Assembly (NCBI GenBank): GCA_028753945.1
Contig: JAPNXP010000006.1
Location: 1,798,001 to 1,862,000, forward strand
DNA length: 64,000 nucleotides
DNA from: Hexactinellida sp. DTS-2022
Lineage: Eukaryota > Porifera > Hexactinellida
Reading direction: 5' to 3'
Shown here: positions 33,655 through 45,606 of the stretch, in pieces
Layout of the letters: the number at the start of each line of letters is the position of its first letter
How positions within the stretch are numbered: position 1 is the first letter of the stretch
Notes under the pieces: model-generated
Databases searched by the model: none
What the model saw: the letters and a program-made list of their open reading frames with translations, nothing else
Told to the model about the DNA's origin: nothing
Translations under genes and position numbers: made by a program

Positions 33655-34250
33655 TCAAATGTTATAATTGGTAAACAAATGTTATAATAGGTAAACAAGT
33701 ATGCTGAACACGAATTTCGCGTTTATAAATTTATAATATGAATATTTGTTGTTGTTGTTTACACAAAATAGGTAAACAAATTAGGTGAAAATTCAAAATC
33801 AACCCAGAAGTTAGCTTTCACCGGGTATTATAGGTAAACAAGTATGCTGATTTCGAATTTCGCGTTTATAAATTTGTAATATGAATATTTGTTGTTGTTA
33901 TTTACACAAAATTGGTAAACAAATTAATGAAAATTCAAAATCAACCTAGAAGTTTGCTTTCAACGGGTATTTTAGCTTAACAAGTATGCTGAACACGAAT
34001 TTCGCATTTATAAATTTATAATATGAATATTTGTTGTTGTTGTTTACACAAAATACGTAAACAAATTAAGGAAAATCTAAATCAACCTAGAAGTTTGCTT
34101 TCAACGGGTATCATAGGTAAACAAGTATGCTGAACACGAATTTCACATTTATAAATATATAATATGAATATTTGTTGTTGTTGTTGACACAAATAGGTAA
34201 ACAAATTAATGAAAATCAAAATCATAACGTCCCTATCTACCATTTCCATG
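33655..34250. repeat. Tandem repeat, about 150-bp unit, four copies
   Basis: Units contain ggtaaacaagtatgctga, acgaatttcgcgtttataa, gaatatttgttgttgtt and caacctagaagtttgctttc. It starts after a stretch tctatattattaaatctcga (33547-33566) that resembles a Helitron left end. A further one to two diverged copies are at 63765-63965. Confidence 0.88.
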
Positions 34251-34256
34251 GTAGAA

Positions 34257-34360
34257 AATGTGAGGAGTAAGGCCGCACAGCGGCCGTTAACTTGAGGTGC
34301 GTAGCGCCGATCTGTCGCAAAGCGTCCGAGACCGAAGTGCTCGGACGCTTTGCGACATAT
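34257..34360. repeat. Short dispersed repeat, long copy
   Basis: Matches 20213-20292 over gtgaggagtaaggccgc, aacttgaggtgcgtagcgcc and gatctgtcgcaaagcg. It ends in a strong hairpin, GTCGCAAAGCGTCCGAG paired with CTCGGACGCTTTGCGAC. Origin unknown. Confidence 0.75.
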
Positions 34361-34671
34361 TTTTTGTAAAATTGAAACTTCTTCTATCAAGTTCATGTTT
34401 ACTCGATGCTGAATAGTAATTTACGGTATGTACCGAATTGTCTAGTACCGAATAGTCTATTTACCGAATTGTCGCGTACCGAATTGTCGTGTAACGAAAA
34501 GTCGGTATCCCGCCAAAATGACTGAATGATGCTCCGTAATGAAAACTACAAACACTGAAATTGTAAACCATATGTATATGGTTTCCTATATTTTGGGGAA
34601 ATTACTTTCTCCTAATATTTTTAAACTAATGATTGTTTTTTAGAAAAACTAGTATTTTTCAAATGTATATA

Positions 34672-35235
34672 CACCGACCAGCCAAAAGTATTTGAACAAT
34701 AGGGATGTTAATGCACACACAATATTCATCCGGTAACTTATTAACGGCTATCTAAACTACTCTGAAATGACTATAAATAACTTATTATAGATATACATAA
34801 GAAAATATTGTGATTTCAATTAAATTTAGAAAATATTCACGAAGTGGCATAAGTGTTTCTGCCACGTGCCACTTGTGGCATAAGTGGCACAAATGGAAAT
34901 GTGGCTGTATAATAGTAGAAGATATTGGGATTAATTTGAAATTATGCACTTAGAGTAATTTAACTATGTGGAATTCAAATCTGCTATCAGAATTAATATA
35001 TCAACATAGCATCTTAATGATCACAAATTATTTATTTAATTAGCTGATTATATATTTAATGAGTTTAACGCCTCCATAAAAATGAAAATTCGAAGATTTT
35101 GCAGTTTTAACATACTTTTCATATCGTTTCATGAAAATAGCCATTTTGTAGAATCTACTAATGTTATTATGCTGGTATAACCTCAAATGTCTGAATACAA
35201 ATTATTGCTGTTCAAATACTTTTGGCCAGTTAGTG
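34672..35235. mobile_element. Tc1/mariner-type MITE
   Basis: Ends CACCGACCAGCCAAAAGTAT and its near-complement, continuing as TTTGAACA in both, with TA outside each. Related in its first bases to 45139-45606. No coding; the interior has repeated tgccac(a)agtggca phrases near 34850-34890. Confidence 0.85.
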
Positions 35236-35394
35236 TAGTACATATTCTTTTATCTAATCTGACGTTTAAGCTATGATTTAGATCAATAAGCCAGGTTCTA
35301 GCTCTTTTAGTTTTCTTAATGTATAAATAAATGAGGAATTTGGCATTTAGCTTTGTCAAAATTTAGCTATTAGTCCATTATTTCACACTGTGTG

Positions 35395-35650
35395 TGGGTC
35401 GTTACCTTCAAGCATCTTTCTGAAATTTTTAACACCTTTATTGCGACGAAGTCATGAATAAAATCAGAATTTCAGCTGTTACGACACCATATTCTTTTGG
35501 TGGCACTATATTTTCTTGATTTTATTGTTAGTGCCTCCATGAGAAATTGCTGTAAGCAAAGCGGAAATTTTAGATGTTTTCTTCGTGTCATCATGAAAAT
35601 ATAACTGTTAAACCATTTCACTATGTGTTTCCGAATGTAAATTAAATTGT
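35395..35650. repeat. Solitary copy of the satellite hairpin, extended arms
   Basis: The core cctttggtggcactat/atagtgcctcca-type palindrome of the 1.2-kb satellite occurs here alone (35492-35570). Unlike the satellite copies, both outer flanks also pair (tttctgaaatttttaacacc against the right-hand gttaaaccatttcac region). It therefore looks like an older foldback element from which the satellite hairpin may derive. Confidence 0.75.
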
Positions 35651-35987
35651 TAACTTGTTGTTTCAGGATATTATAAAAACAAATTTTCGAACGATTTTTG
35701 TAAAATTTTCGATATATAAAATACTCATCGAGAGCTTCTAAAAATTCAATTTAAATAAATCAAATACAACCAAGGAAATTAGTGATTTTTATAATTAACT
35801 ATTCTCCCATTAATTATTCTACATGATTAAAGGGAAGGATCCGCTTATATCATTTTGCTTCGATTTATGCCAAATTTCTTTGAAATTTAGGATTTTTAGC
35901 CATAAATTTGTTTAATTCAAATAATACAAGGATGGTAGTAATTTCTTCTATTCAACTTGATGATTGCTGCGAGAGCTGTTGAAAAAC

Positions 35988-36031
35988 CAGGGGCGGCTGC
36001 CCCCCCCCGGGTCCCCCTCACGCCACCACTG
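35988..36031. mobile_element. Very short hAT-like insertion, 44 bp
   Basis: Starts CAGGGGCGG and ends CGCCACCACTG. The flanking octamers TGAAAAAC and TTAAAAAC differ at one position. Probably a deletion derivative. Confidence 0.55.
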
Positions 36032-36079
36032 TTAAAAACGTTTAGTTTTTTTAATCTAAGAGTTGAATGTACTAGCTCC

Positions 36080-36237
36080 CATAGGCGTCGGACCCACCCG
36101 GCCACCCGGCATGGGCCGGTCAGCCCGAAGTGTCTACCCGGCCCATAGTTGTGTTAGTGATGCCGTGAATGTAGCGGCCCCGGAGCCTTCGGGCCGGGCG
36201 GCTCGAAGGGCCGGCGGGCCCATTTCCGCAGCCTATG
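36080..36237. mobile_element. GC-rich MITE, CTAGCTCC target duplication
   Basis: Ends CATAGGCGTCGG and GCAGCCTATG, flanked by CTAGCTCC on both sides (36072-36079 and 36238-36245). 158 bp and far richer in GC than its surroundings. The terminal CATAGGCG resembles the 21876 element. Confidence 0.85.
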
Positions 36238-36245
36238 CTAGCTCC

Positions 36246-37290
36246 AATTGTAGACCACCACTTATTTAGTCGAATAACTCGAATTGCACTTTGTTTGATA
36301 GATTGATACCTTATAGAACATACTTGAAGGTCAATGTAATTGAATAACCCCAAATCTTTTATCACCCCCCTTAAAAAATTGACCTTCCTTCCAAATGCTG
36401 AGGTTCATGTGATCATTTTACCTCATACATACCAAAACCTACATAGTGCTTATGTTTTAAGTATAATTTATACAGTAACGAAATACTAGTTTATAACGAA
36501 ATGGAGATTTTCCTCAAGAGTACTAAATGCACTAATTATTATCCGCTTATAACGAATATCCGGATATAACGAATAAATTTACATGTCCAGAGCACTTCGT
36601 TAAAACGAGAGTTGATTGTATCTAATAGTTAGAATACTCAATTATAAGTTATAATTAAGTATTCTAATACTTAATTATTAGTTATAATTAAGTATTTTAT
36701 AGTTATAATTTATAACTATGTCCTACATTCGTCCAAACAATGAATGTTTAACAGAAAATGTCCCCCCCCCCCCAACTGTTCCCCCAATATTTCTTCCCAT
36801 TTTCCGATCCAAAAATTTTCTTAGCCAGTTTACATAGAATCTCAACCAATAGTCCCATTTACGAGAAAGTTTTTTTATAGATCTCGAAAGACACGATTTT
36901 GTAAGTCACCTTTTTCCCTAGTATATATTGCAAATTATTATTTATCTGAATCTCAAATTTTGTGATATTTTTTCCCCAAGGTTCAGGCACCGGGCAATTT
37001 GTATATTTTCAAATCAAAATTCGCTCGACTTAGTTGATCAATTGTTTGATGAATAATCCATTTCTGTACAAATAACAACTTGTAAGATAGTTTTGTTATT
37101 TCAGAAATTCCGCTGCAAACTCACTTTAAACAAATTAATTAGTAGTTTGAGTTAATTTATTGGTTTGGAGTTTTTCTGCTTTCCGAATACACTCAGAAAA
37201 TTTCAATTCCAAAATTTCAAATTCCAAAAATCTCGTAAAACTTTCGATTTTTTTGTTTGCGAGATATAGCTGCATTTTCAAAATATCTCT
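36246..37290. other. Gene-free intron DNA
   Basis: AT-rich. Probable MITE at 36473-36618 (TA, CAGTAACGAAATAC... and ...GAGAGTTGATTG, TA). A short tandem of attaagtatt/ttataa phrases lies at 36630-36715 and poly-C at 36764. No coding recognised. Confidence 0.45.
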
Positions 37291-37294
37291 CATA

Positions 37295-38640
37295 TCAATG
37301 TGGCGTTGGAAAGTTGCATAAAAGGTGGCTCATTTGTAAGTGAATTAATATTTTGCCGTGAAATTTGTTGTGGACCCTTATATGAAGGTATGCTATCCAT
37401 AAATACTTCTTTAGAAGCACACTATCTCCTGCTCTAACTCCCTTGTCTTTCTTCCCTTTATCGTAATAAACTTTCGAATCTTTTGTGCTCTTGCTTCGAT
37501 TAATCCGTGCAGTTCCTATAAGCTCCTCCAGTCTAATGGAGAGTTCTTGAAAAACATTAATCCTTAGATGTCTCCTTTCTTGATTCATTAGGTGAAGGGA
37601 TTTCCGTGGGTACCCGCGGGCTTCGGCCAAATGTGAGCATATTTGGCCATATTAAAATTTTGGCGCAATACTATTAGTGGACGCTTTCGTGACACTATTC
37701 AGGAGAAAACTCACTCTGAGAGGATTCTCGGCTATGCTCCATGGCCATCTTCCTTTCAAGGAAAGGCAATTACAACGGATAGTTGCTTAACAGTTCCATT
37801 ACCACGTTCTCACATACCATCAGCCTTCGGATGATAAGCTGTCGTGTGGCGTTTCTCGATGCCCAAGGCATTGCACATTGTGCGTACTCCACAGCCGCAA
37901 CATTAGTCCTTGATCTGTAAGCAATACTTCGGCTACGTCATGCCCCTTGTAAATCCAAGATTAAACTCGCGAACTATCGTTTCAGATGTATGATCGTGGA
38001 GTGCTGCTAATTCAATGTAATTAGAGAACTAGTCAATCATCAGCATAAAATAACGATATTCTCCATCTCCCCACGGGAAAGTAGCCACATCCATAGAACT
38101 GCTTCTCCAGGCATCCAGTTTTCGTCCTTAAACACTTCCATCCAGGGGCGGATCTAGGTGGGGGGGGGCAAGGGTGGCCCGGCTCCCCCTGAGATTTTTC
38201 TCAAGGGGGGAATTTGTCTAATCTTAGTCATTTAGTAATAAAATGGTAATATATCAATATCTGACTTTCAAAGGGTTATTTTTTCTGGGAGGCAAGCCCC
38301 TCAGACCCTCCTTACCGTCGCTCGTTTTACTCGCTCCATATCCTTCCAAATTTGGGCCCCCCCCCTGAGTCGAAGGGCTGTATCCGCCCCTGCTTCCATC
38401 TGCTGCCCCGGGCACGACTTTGCCTTTGCCTTTTGGCAAACTAAACAGCCATTGCAGAAAATTTTAATATCCCTGGCCATTCAAGATCAGAAGTAACTTC
38501 TCTTCATCATTTCTATTGTCTTTGATTGACCAAAGTGTTACTCTTGATGAGTCCGTTGAATTGCTTCTCTTCTAAGAGCCGTCGGAATTACAATTCGATC
38601 GTCAAAGTAAAGGGCATTGTTAATATCTGTAAATGACAGG
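37295..38640 (-). pseudogene. Ty3-like retrotransposon integrase remnant
   Basis: Minus-strand pieces in order: an integrase zinc finger around 38600-38400 (THQE, then CNGCLVCQKAKAK), disrupted core sequence, RHTTAYHPKADGMWERGNGTVKQ-like coding near 37850-37780 with the catalytic Glu region, and a C-terminal stretch 37540-37400 with RVRAGDSVLL-type residues. Multiple stops, and a MITE inserted at 38143. No reverse transcriptase or LTR was seen in the window. Family assigned from the HPxADGxxER pattern. Confidence 0.8.
38143..38392. mobile_element. hAT-type MITE, CTTCCATC target duplication
   Basis: Ends CAGGGGCGGATCTAGG and TATCCGCCCCTG, flanked by exact CTTCCATC (38135-38142 and 38393-38400). 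Poly-G near the left end pairs with poly-C near the right. It is inserted in the integrase remnant, so it is younger than that element. Confidence 0.92.
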
Positions 38641-38729
38641 AAAACCTCTTCAGCTGGCCGTGTTCAATCCACCCTGTGTCTGACAGCTGACGCCTAGAGT
38701 CCAGAAAGACATCATCCCCTGTTCATGAG

Positions 38730-41187
38730 CTATTCGGATTGAACATCATGAAACTCGATAACCTTGTCTTCCGTTAGGTCTGTAAGGCAATCGGAACATT
38801 TCATTTTGGAACGCTTAAAAATTGAGTGAATTGCATATCCCCCAAAAAAAGCCAGAGATTGAAGAATGGGAACAGGTGCTTCTACTGTATCTTCTTCGAG
38901 GATAGACAGAAACATATCTAAATTAACATTTGAATAATCACCTTTGACTACTGAAGAGAATGTATCAAGAAATTCTTTTAGTGAGAGGTTATTGAATGAA
39001 GATTGTTTCGAAAAGAGTTTTAATATGCTAGAGAGTTTGAGACGTCGTTCACTTTCATAAATTTGACAAGCTGTGACTTGGTACTGTGCACCTGATAGCA
39101 TCATATAAAGCCCAAAATGATGTTCAATGGAATCATTCTGCAAAAAAGCACTGAGAATGTAATCAAATCCACAATCTTGGGCTAAATAATTGACGATTTA
39201 GGAAGACAGTTACAGCTGTCGTGGAAACTATTAAAAGTTTGTGTAGTTAGCTTTCCCATATTTTCCAGAGAGTTCTTTCAAATGCGAGAGCCAGTCTGCA
39301 ATACGAGAAAGTAATGTGAACCTCGAGTCTGTGTAAATCCAAGGAAGTGATAAATCATCTCGGAGACGTTTTTCTTTAGTAGGTGTATTTGCATTGAATT
39401 CTTTCCAAACGCTCAAATGATTTTAATAAAATCATGTGTTTGAGATTTACAAGTTTCTCGGATCGAATTTTGTATTTGAAGAGCGGCAGCAGTTTGGTCA
39501 TTAAATGTCTTTAAGGCAAGGTGAACATTCTGACATTCAATCTTGTGGGCCAGCATGTTTTTGCAGTTAACTTTGGTGCTTGTTTCACTGGGCGAATTGT
39601 TCAGATTTGAATAATAGTCTGACATCTTCCAAAGTGGCTTTGTTTGTAATAGAGAAGTCGTCAAAAGAAGGAAAAGTGAATGTTTTATTGTAAACCGTTT
39701 GATTAAGCCAATTGTTTCGGATAGTTTTTAAATGTGAACAAAATTAAAAAGCAGGAATAAGCTTCTATATTAGTCAACGGGATGGGATACATACTGAACA
39801 AGTTGTAATTCAGATGAGAATAACTTGAAGAGATGAAAGTTTATATGATGATTATCAGTTATGATAGCCACAACAGATAAACCACATCACTCGATATCAG
39901 ATATAACCTTCTTCGTGATAGTAATATTTTTGACTCACTAGTTTACGAACAAGGGAGAAGTCGGAAAATTGTAGACCATTTGTAAATAGACTTGAAATCA
40001 TAAAACCTAGTATGGTTCTTGCTGCTTTGTTGGGATTATTCGACGGTCCCATAATTTTTCAACCTTTGTATGTATATTCAGCTTTCAAATGAATCTCATC
40101 CATGTGAAGAGAAATATAGCTTTGCTGGTATTTAAATCCGGGTGTTAAATTTCTAAGGTAGGAAATATGATCATTTTCTAAACCAATGTTCTCTGAGAGA
40201 CGTCGGAGGCTTTAGTGATATGGTAGAGAAATGCATTCAAGCGGTTGTAATTACTTCAATAAGCACAGAGATTTGAAGAACATCATCTATTTTACTGATA
40301 AAATTAGGAATTTGAATATTGAGATGAAAGCTTTCGTATTCAAGTGAAAATCTATTTTCAAGTAAGATTTGATTTGTACTTGGTCTTGAGATAGAGACGG
40401 GTGTTATATGTGCAAGATAGAAGGGATTGGATACCAGAGAAGCCAGTAATTTGAAATATTAGTTTTCTCCAATTTGTACACAAGCTCAGCGAAAGTACTA
40501 TTAACACCAAATTCTTCCTTTTCTTTTTTTACATTGGAGGGCACTTTCTTCTAAAACCTTTCTTAGTTGGGTACTCTCCTTCAGATTAAAGTCGAGACGC
40601 TTTGGCTTTTCAACAGTTTTTTTGAAGATACGTATGAGGGACTTTTGGGTAGTATCGTGGGAGTAGCACCATCAACAAGTCCGGGTCTTCGATATGCCTA
40701 TTAAAAGAAGAGCTAGTATATACTTATTAGTGAGGCCTCTTAATTAATTAATAGGAAATTAGGAATATAAACAAATTATTGATAGATAAGTTTCAAATCA
40801 GTAGGAACATTATAACTTTTGCAATGGGTTGCCAAATGTATTTGAGAGTACCAAGAACATAGTTATAATTTAAGCTATAACTATAAGGGATACCGTTAAA
40901 ATGCGATGGATTAGATAAGAATGTGAAATGTAATACCTACAATGTGCACCCAGTCCTCAGGTAGTAGAGCTTCACATGTATAGAGATTAGAGAATTTCCC
41001 AAGGTCGGAAATGCTTAGCACAAAGGTAGACTTGCTTTAGAGAATAACAATCATCTCTATGGAGAAACTTTCTCCACTCATCCTTTTGTTCCTGATAAAA
41101 TTATTCTCTCAATTTGAAAATAGGAATAGGTTCTTCGCCATCATAACAGCTACGACAGTTAGGAGCTGAACATCTAGCTGGCATAAT
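38730..41187 (-). pseudogene. Decayed P-type (THAP) transposase
   Basis: Minus strand, in the same order as the intact gene at 23472. The THAP start is near 41187 (MPARCSAPNC, then LCAKHF). Core remnants lie around 40150-39720 with many stops. ECQNVHLALKTFNDQT (about 39540) and MSVWKEFNANTPTKEKRLRDDLS (39416-39231) follow. The last catalytic region is NDSIEHHFGLYMMLSG (39137-39090), then CSDCLTDLT. The residues agree with the intact copy but are clearly diverged, so this is a different, older P subfamily. No termini were identified. Confidence 0.88.
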
Positions 41188-41189
41188 GC

Positions 41190-43955
41190 TATAATTATCT
41201 AGCTACGTATAGTATAAAGTTAAAGCGTGAACGGTTAAAGTCAATTTGGAGGATTTATTTAATTAATGGATAAGTGGTGGATTATATAGAATGAAATTGT
41301 AGTATTTACTTGTACAAACTTAGGTCTTATACTTTTAATAATTTATTTGGATTATGGTTTATTAAAAATTAGAAATTATATGACCTACAGTGCATGATAC
41401 ATTAGAACCTCGTTATTATGAACACATAGGGACCGTCAAAATTTGTTCACCTTATCCGAAATTTGTATTAACTGGTGTTATTTGTATTGAAAACCAGAAA
41501 TTCATATCGTTAGACCGAAATAGTACATTAGCATCACCAGACAGATCCCCCACAGTATATGTATAGGTTTTCACATAGCACTTGTATGTATATATATTTG
41601 GATTCATTTAGCTAGTAGTAATTACATGACAACAATATTTCTACTGTTCTCAATTAGACATCATTTTTGAAGATAATTGCACGCACTTTCGTACTGTATA
41701 TTCACGCCTACCTGATCGCCAATTCTACTGTACTAGCTAAATTCTATATTAGTATTCCAATATTTAAATGGTATTGGTTTACCGCTATTTTGGCGCTCAA
41801 ATTGCAGCCAATCAAATTTGCTAAACTGACCAGACCTCAAACAATCCTTCGTGTGGTATTCTATTGACTTGTGAATAGTCCTGTATATCGTAGTTCACGG
41901 CTTATCACTTAATAAATTTCAAAACTTTATAAACTGATTTATGTATCTATAGCTGCTAATAATTTTTATTACATTTACCTAGTACCTATATGTATTCCAA
42001 ATAGCAGAACTTCGGAAAAATAATTATTGAAGTTTGTTTACAAGATCAGTATTTTTAAGCGGTGGAGATGCGTTTAAGTTTGTCTATGGGATAATTTTGA
42101 ACCAAGGCTTCATCTAGCTCTAAGATTTCCGCTCACCCTAGGTGATGTAGATTTTAATCTCGTGCCAAAATTTCCCATCGTGCCATCTTTTCACAGAGTT
42201 GTTTGTCCTAGCGACCTTTAAATTTCATCCTTGTGTAAAAAAGTCGAATTGGAAATGGTGGTGTTCTTCGAGTATGATTAGGGAGCAATCTTCCTGTACC
42301 TCTCCTCGAAATATTCCGCAATTTCGATGGAAAATGTTGGAAATTCTTACATTTATATATTTAAATAATGGATAACTTGGGATTCGGAACAATGGCTAAG
42401 CGCGGTAGAATTTTCATTAGGAGAGCAAAAGCTGCGTTTTCAGTGTAATAATTTCTAAAACCTGCTAGCTGGCTCTTCCTATAGATGTTTTGTGACAGGT
42501 GAAAAAAACATCCGGATCAAGAATATAGGTTCTATAAACTTCTATTGCATTAATAGCCGCTTTCCACAGTTGGCATTTTCAGGGGTGTAAGTGGAAATAG
42601 GAAAAACTATGCTAGATAGAATCTAATGAAGTATTATTGACATATAGGTTATCGATAGCTGCAAACTGAATGGCAATATCAAAAATTATATATGTAGTCT
42701 CCTAAACGCAGTTCTATACGATTAATGATAAATCAGTCATAAATTATATTTAGGTTTGTTAACAAAAATTTATTGTTCAACCATGATTATTGATTATAAT
42801 TCTTGAACCTGATATAATTTTTCAAAAATCGTTAAAATCCTAATACAGTACATAATAGATATAGTGATATTGGATATAGTGATATCTGGATATATTGGAT
42901 ATAGTGATAATTTGCCCACAAAACAGATGTCCCCACCATTATCACTATATCCAATATGACTGTATATTATGTTTAAAAGTCATTAGATGACCCCAGTCGC
43001 GCCCTTTCGCGCATCTAGAATACTTTTTAATTTGAAGGTATCATCATAACATTTCATTTAAAATGTGAAAACCAATGCCGCATGATGGCTCTCAATAGTT
43101 CTTAAACAATATCGGAAATTAGTAAATCGCCCGAATCATATAATACTGGTCTGAATGTATTATATATTTAGACTATATAAGAAGTTAAAATATATTCAAG
43201 TACATTGATTTCAATACATGCCAATGACAATGTAAACTTCGTGACACTGATAAAGCTAACTTGAATATAAACATAATATAATTTGTTGAATTTTGTACGA
43301 CTTTGATACTGCAATTCTGAAACCACAAAAATTGCTTTTTATTGAATTGTTTTAACATGATGATCTCCTTACACATGACTCTTGATCTCGAATATTTCTC
43401 AGAACAATAAATTGGATTTTTAGGTCAAATTTGATGACGCCATAATTACAGATATTGAAGCTATACAGTAATTCTGATTACACCAATCACTTTCTTAGGG
43501 TCGATAACCCATTCCCAAATAATACATTCTAAGTGCCTAGGATGTGTAAAAATGCCTATTCGAAGATAATCGCCATTCTGGACCGCGTCCGCATACCAAC
43601 TTTAAGATTCTACCAGCATTGGTAGCATTTAGGCGCACAAAATAGATATATTCGATTTTTATCTCCCAGTCCAGAGAATTAATTAAAAATGTTTCTTCTT
43701 TTAAGGTGATTCTGTGACTATGAGGTACTTGCAATTCAAGAGCAGAATCATGGTTGATACCATCTTCTTCATATAAACACTTATTACGGCTTATTGTACG
43801 TTTATCTGTTAATGTTAGCACAAATTACTATGCTTAACTCATCTAATCCTGCAAGACCTTTTAAAAAAATATTTCCTGTTACTCTCCAGAAACCGATGCA
43901 CGGGCTTTCATCAATTGATATGGTACTTGCAACATTTGGGAGCGAGATAGATCAG
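41190..43955. other. Gene-free intron DNA with small repeats
   Basis: AT-rich. Contains a left end of the Tigger-like family near 41402, the MITE 42846-42962, and no convincing exon. Open frames at 41667-41867, 43185-43376 and 43537-43821 show no domain. I see no RNA gene. Confidence 0.4.
42846..42962. mobile_element. Short TA-flanked MITE
   Basis: Ends CAGTACATAATAGATATAGT and ATATCCAATATGACTG, with TA outside both. The inside is a palindrome of tatccaatat/atattggata phrases. Confidence 0.7.
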
Positions 43956-43956
43956 G

Positions 43957-44760
43957 TTGAAGTTGAAGTTGAAGTTTAATTGTAGACGGGGGCCATTTAT
44001 GGTTCAGGCAGCGTAAGCCTTCCGTACCCTGACCATGGATACCGTCAGGAAAGTACATTTTTAAAAAAGTGCAGAAACAAGAACAGAAAAACAAAAAAGA
44101 GATTAAAGAGAGGTAATAGGGCGATATTTTTAAAGTTCGACTTCCTCTGTCTTCTTTTTCGGATGGCCTCCCAGCTGTTGTATTCCCCTCGGAACCCTTT
44201 TAGTGTTTGTGCTTTGCGGATTTTGGGTGGGACACTGTTCCACTCTGAAGGGCCCTGAACGCTAAATGCCTTCTGCCCAAAGGTTGTCTTGCTCCACGAC
44301 GGTTGTTCCAAGGTGTTGGAGTAGGCGGCCCGAGTATGTATGTATTGAGCCTCTCCGCTGTTCTGGCAGTTGCTTCGTCTGCGGCCAAAGTGGGTCGTTG
44401 CATGATGACCATACCTGGCCTAGTCAAGTGCATGTGCCGCTTCTCCGATAGAGGAACCCACCGGAGCTGGGCGATGCGTTCACAGCCGTTGCAGCAGATG
44501 TTCCAGCAATATGATTTGCCTGAGATGGTTTCAACGTTGTCTGCGGGGGCGCGTTGGCGATCCTACCACGAACCTAGCGGCACCGCGCTGGATTTCGTCA
44601 AGTTGCTTCAGCCAGGGTTGGTTGATGTTGCACATAGCTGCATCGCAGTAAGTTAACGTCGGGTAGACCAGGGCATAGGCAGGGAGGATCTGTGCCCTGA
44701 GGGAAGTCTGCGGGCCGTACGAATGAGGAAGCGGAGGCGACCCGCAGCTCTGCTACAGAC
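43957..44760 (-). pseudogene. 3' end of a CR1/L2-like non-LTR retrotransposon
   Basis: Minus-strand coding for the C-terminal part of a reverse transcriptase protein: AQILPAYALVYPTLTYCDAA near 44680, then frameshifted sequence, and TTFGQKAFSVQGPSEWNSVPPKIR at about 44290-44215. The last matches the GP.xWNxLP..iR signature that closes CR1, L2 and Jockey ORF2. The segment is GC-richer than the flanks. On the low side it ends near a short tandem of TTCAAC (43957-43980), as such elements often end in small microsatellites. Broken by at least two frameshifts. Confidence 0.8.
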
Positions 44761-45138
44761 TGACTCCATGTGTGGGGTGACAGCTAATTATTCTGTAAGT
44801 TGTGATGGCATTAATACTGCTCCTTCTGGGGATGTAGTCGTTAGTACCTTACACGTTCCACGCTTCTCCTACAGCCAGTATTGTTATCTGCTGAACTTAA
44901 CCCATTGAGAGTATACAAAATCCATTTATATGATTTTTTCTTGCTTTGGTTGACTAAGTATGTTCAATATCATTTGACATGCTATTTCTTATTTCAAATT
45001 GATAATTCCCTTGCACAGTTGTTTTGTATATTTAATTTGTTTTGACACGAAATAATTAAAATGGAAATATAGCAGTCAACAATTACAAACTTCAGTTCTA
45101 TAATAATAATGCGGGTGTTTTGCAATATTCTATATATA
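44761..45138. other. No gene seen
   Basis: AT-rich spacer between the non-LTR remnant and a MITE. Nothing recognised. Confidence 0.3.
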
Positions 45139-45606
45139 CACTAACCGGACAAAAGTATTCGACCACCCAACATTTTCCAATTGAAAATAGTACTATAGTA
45201 GGTTTAACAATGGAAGATAGTGTATTCAAATTACATGAGAAATTCCTATTTGGATTACAAATTGGTATTCTGCGCATTAGAATTATCAGTTCATATTCAA
45301 TTGTAGAAGCTTTCAAATCAATCCCTTTATGATTTGGTTACAAATTCTCATCCTGTGCCACTATGCACCTCTTTTCCCAAATTTCCACTATGGCAGAGAT
45401 GGGAACAGGTGGCACATGTTGCCATTTGATAATATATTTCAACCGAATTAATGTAATCAATTTGAAAACATCTACAATTGTAATTAGATGCGTAGAATAC
45501 GATTCTAAATTCAAAATAGCATTATGTCATAATGTTTTATTACTTTGATCAATATTATATTATTTTCAAAGGGAAAATGTTGGGTGGTCGAATACTTCAT
45601 TACGTG
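45139..45606. mobile_element. Tc1/mariner-type MITE
   Basis: Left end CACTAACCGGACAAAAGTAT, right end complementary after a small difference (AATACTTCATTACGTG). Both ends share TCGACCACCCAACATTTTCC over the next 20 bp. TA on both sides. Confidence 0.88.

Larger units (their letters stand above)
31673..34511 (-). mobile_element. MULE-type transposon with motif-iterated inverted termini
   Basis: Ends GGGATACCGACTTTCG and its approximate complement CGAAAAGTCGGTATCCC, flanked by exact GCCAAAAT on both sides (31665-31672 and 34512-34519). Within about 95 bp of each end the phrase GACAATTCGGTAC or a variant is repeated four to five times, inverted between ends. Inside are a decayed FLYWCH/MULE transposase (minus strand), a 150-bp tandem array and a short dispersed repeat. 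Size 2839 bp. Confidence 0.88.

Noticed and set aside
38540..38590. Hammerhead-like CTTGATGAGTCC
   Set aside because: The following stem and GAAA box are missing, and the region is explained as integrase coding on the other strand.
43537..43821. 94-codon minus-strand frame next to the non-LTR element
   Set aside because: No domain, no splice context and no similarity I recognise; kept only as unannotated DNA.
43794..43979. Frame ending in a Val-Glu repeat
   Set aside because: The repeat is the translated microsatellite at the tail of the non-LTR remnant.
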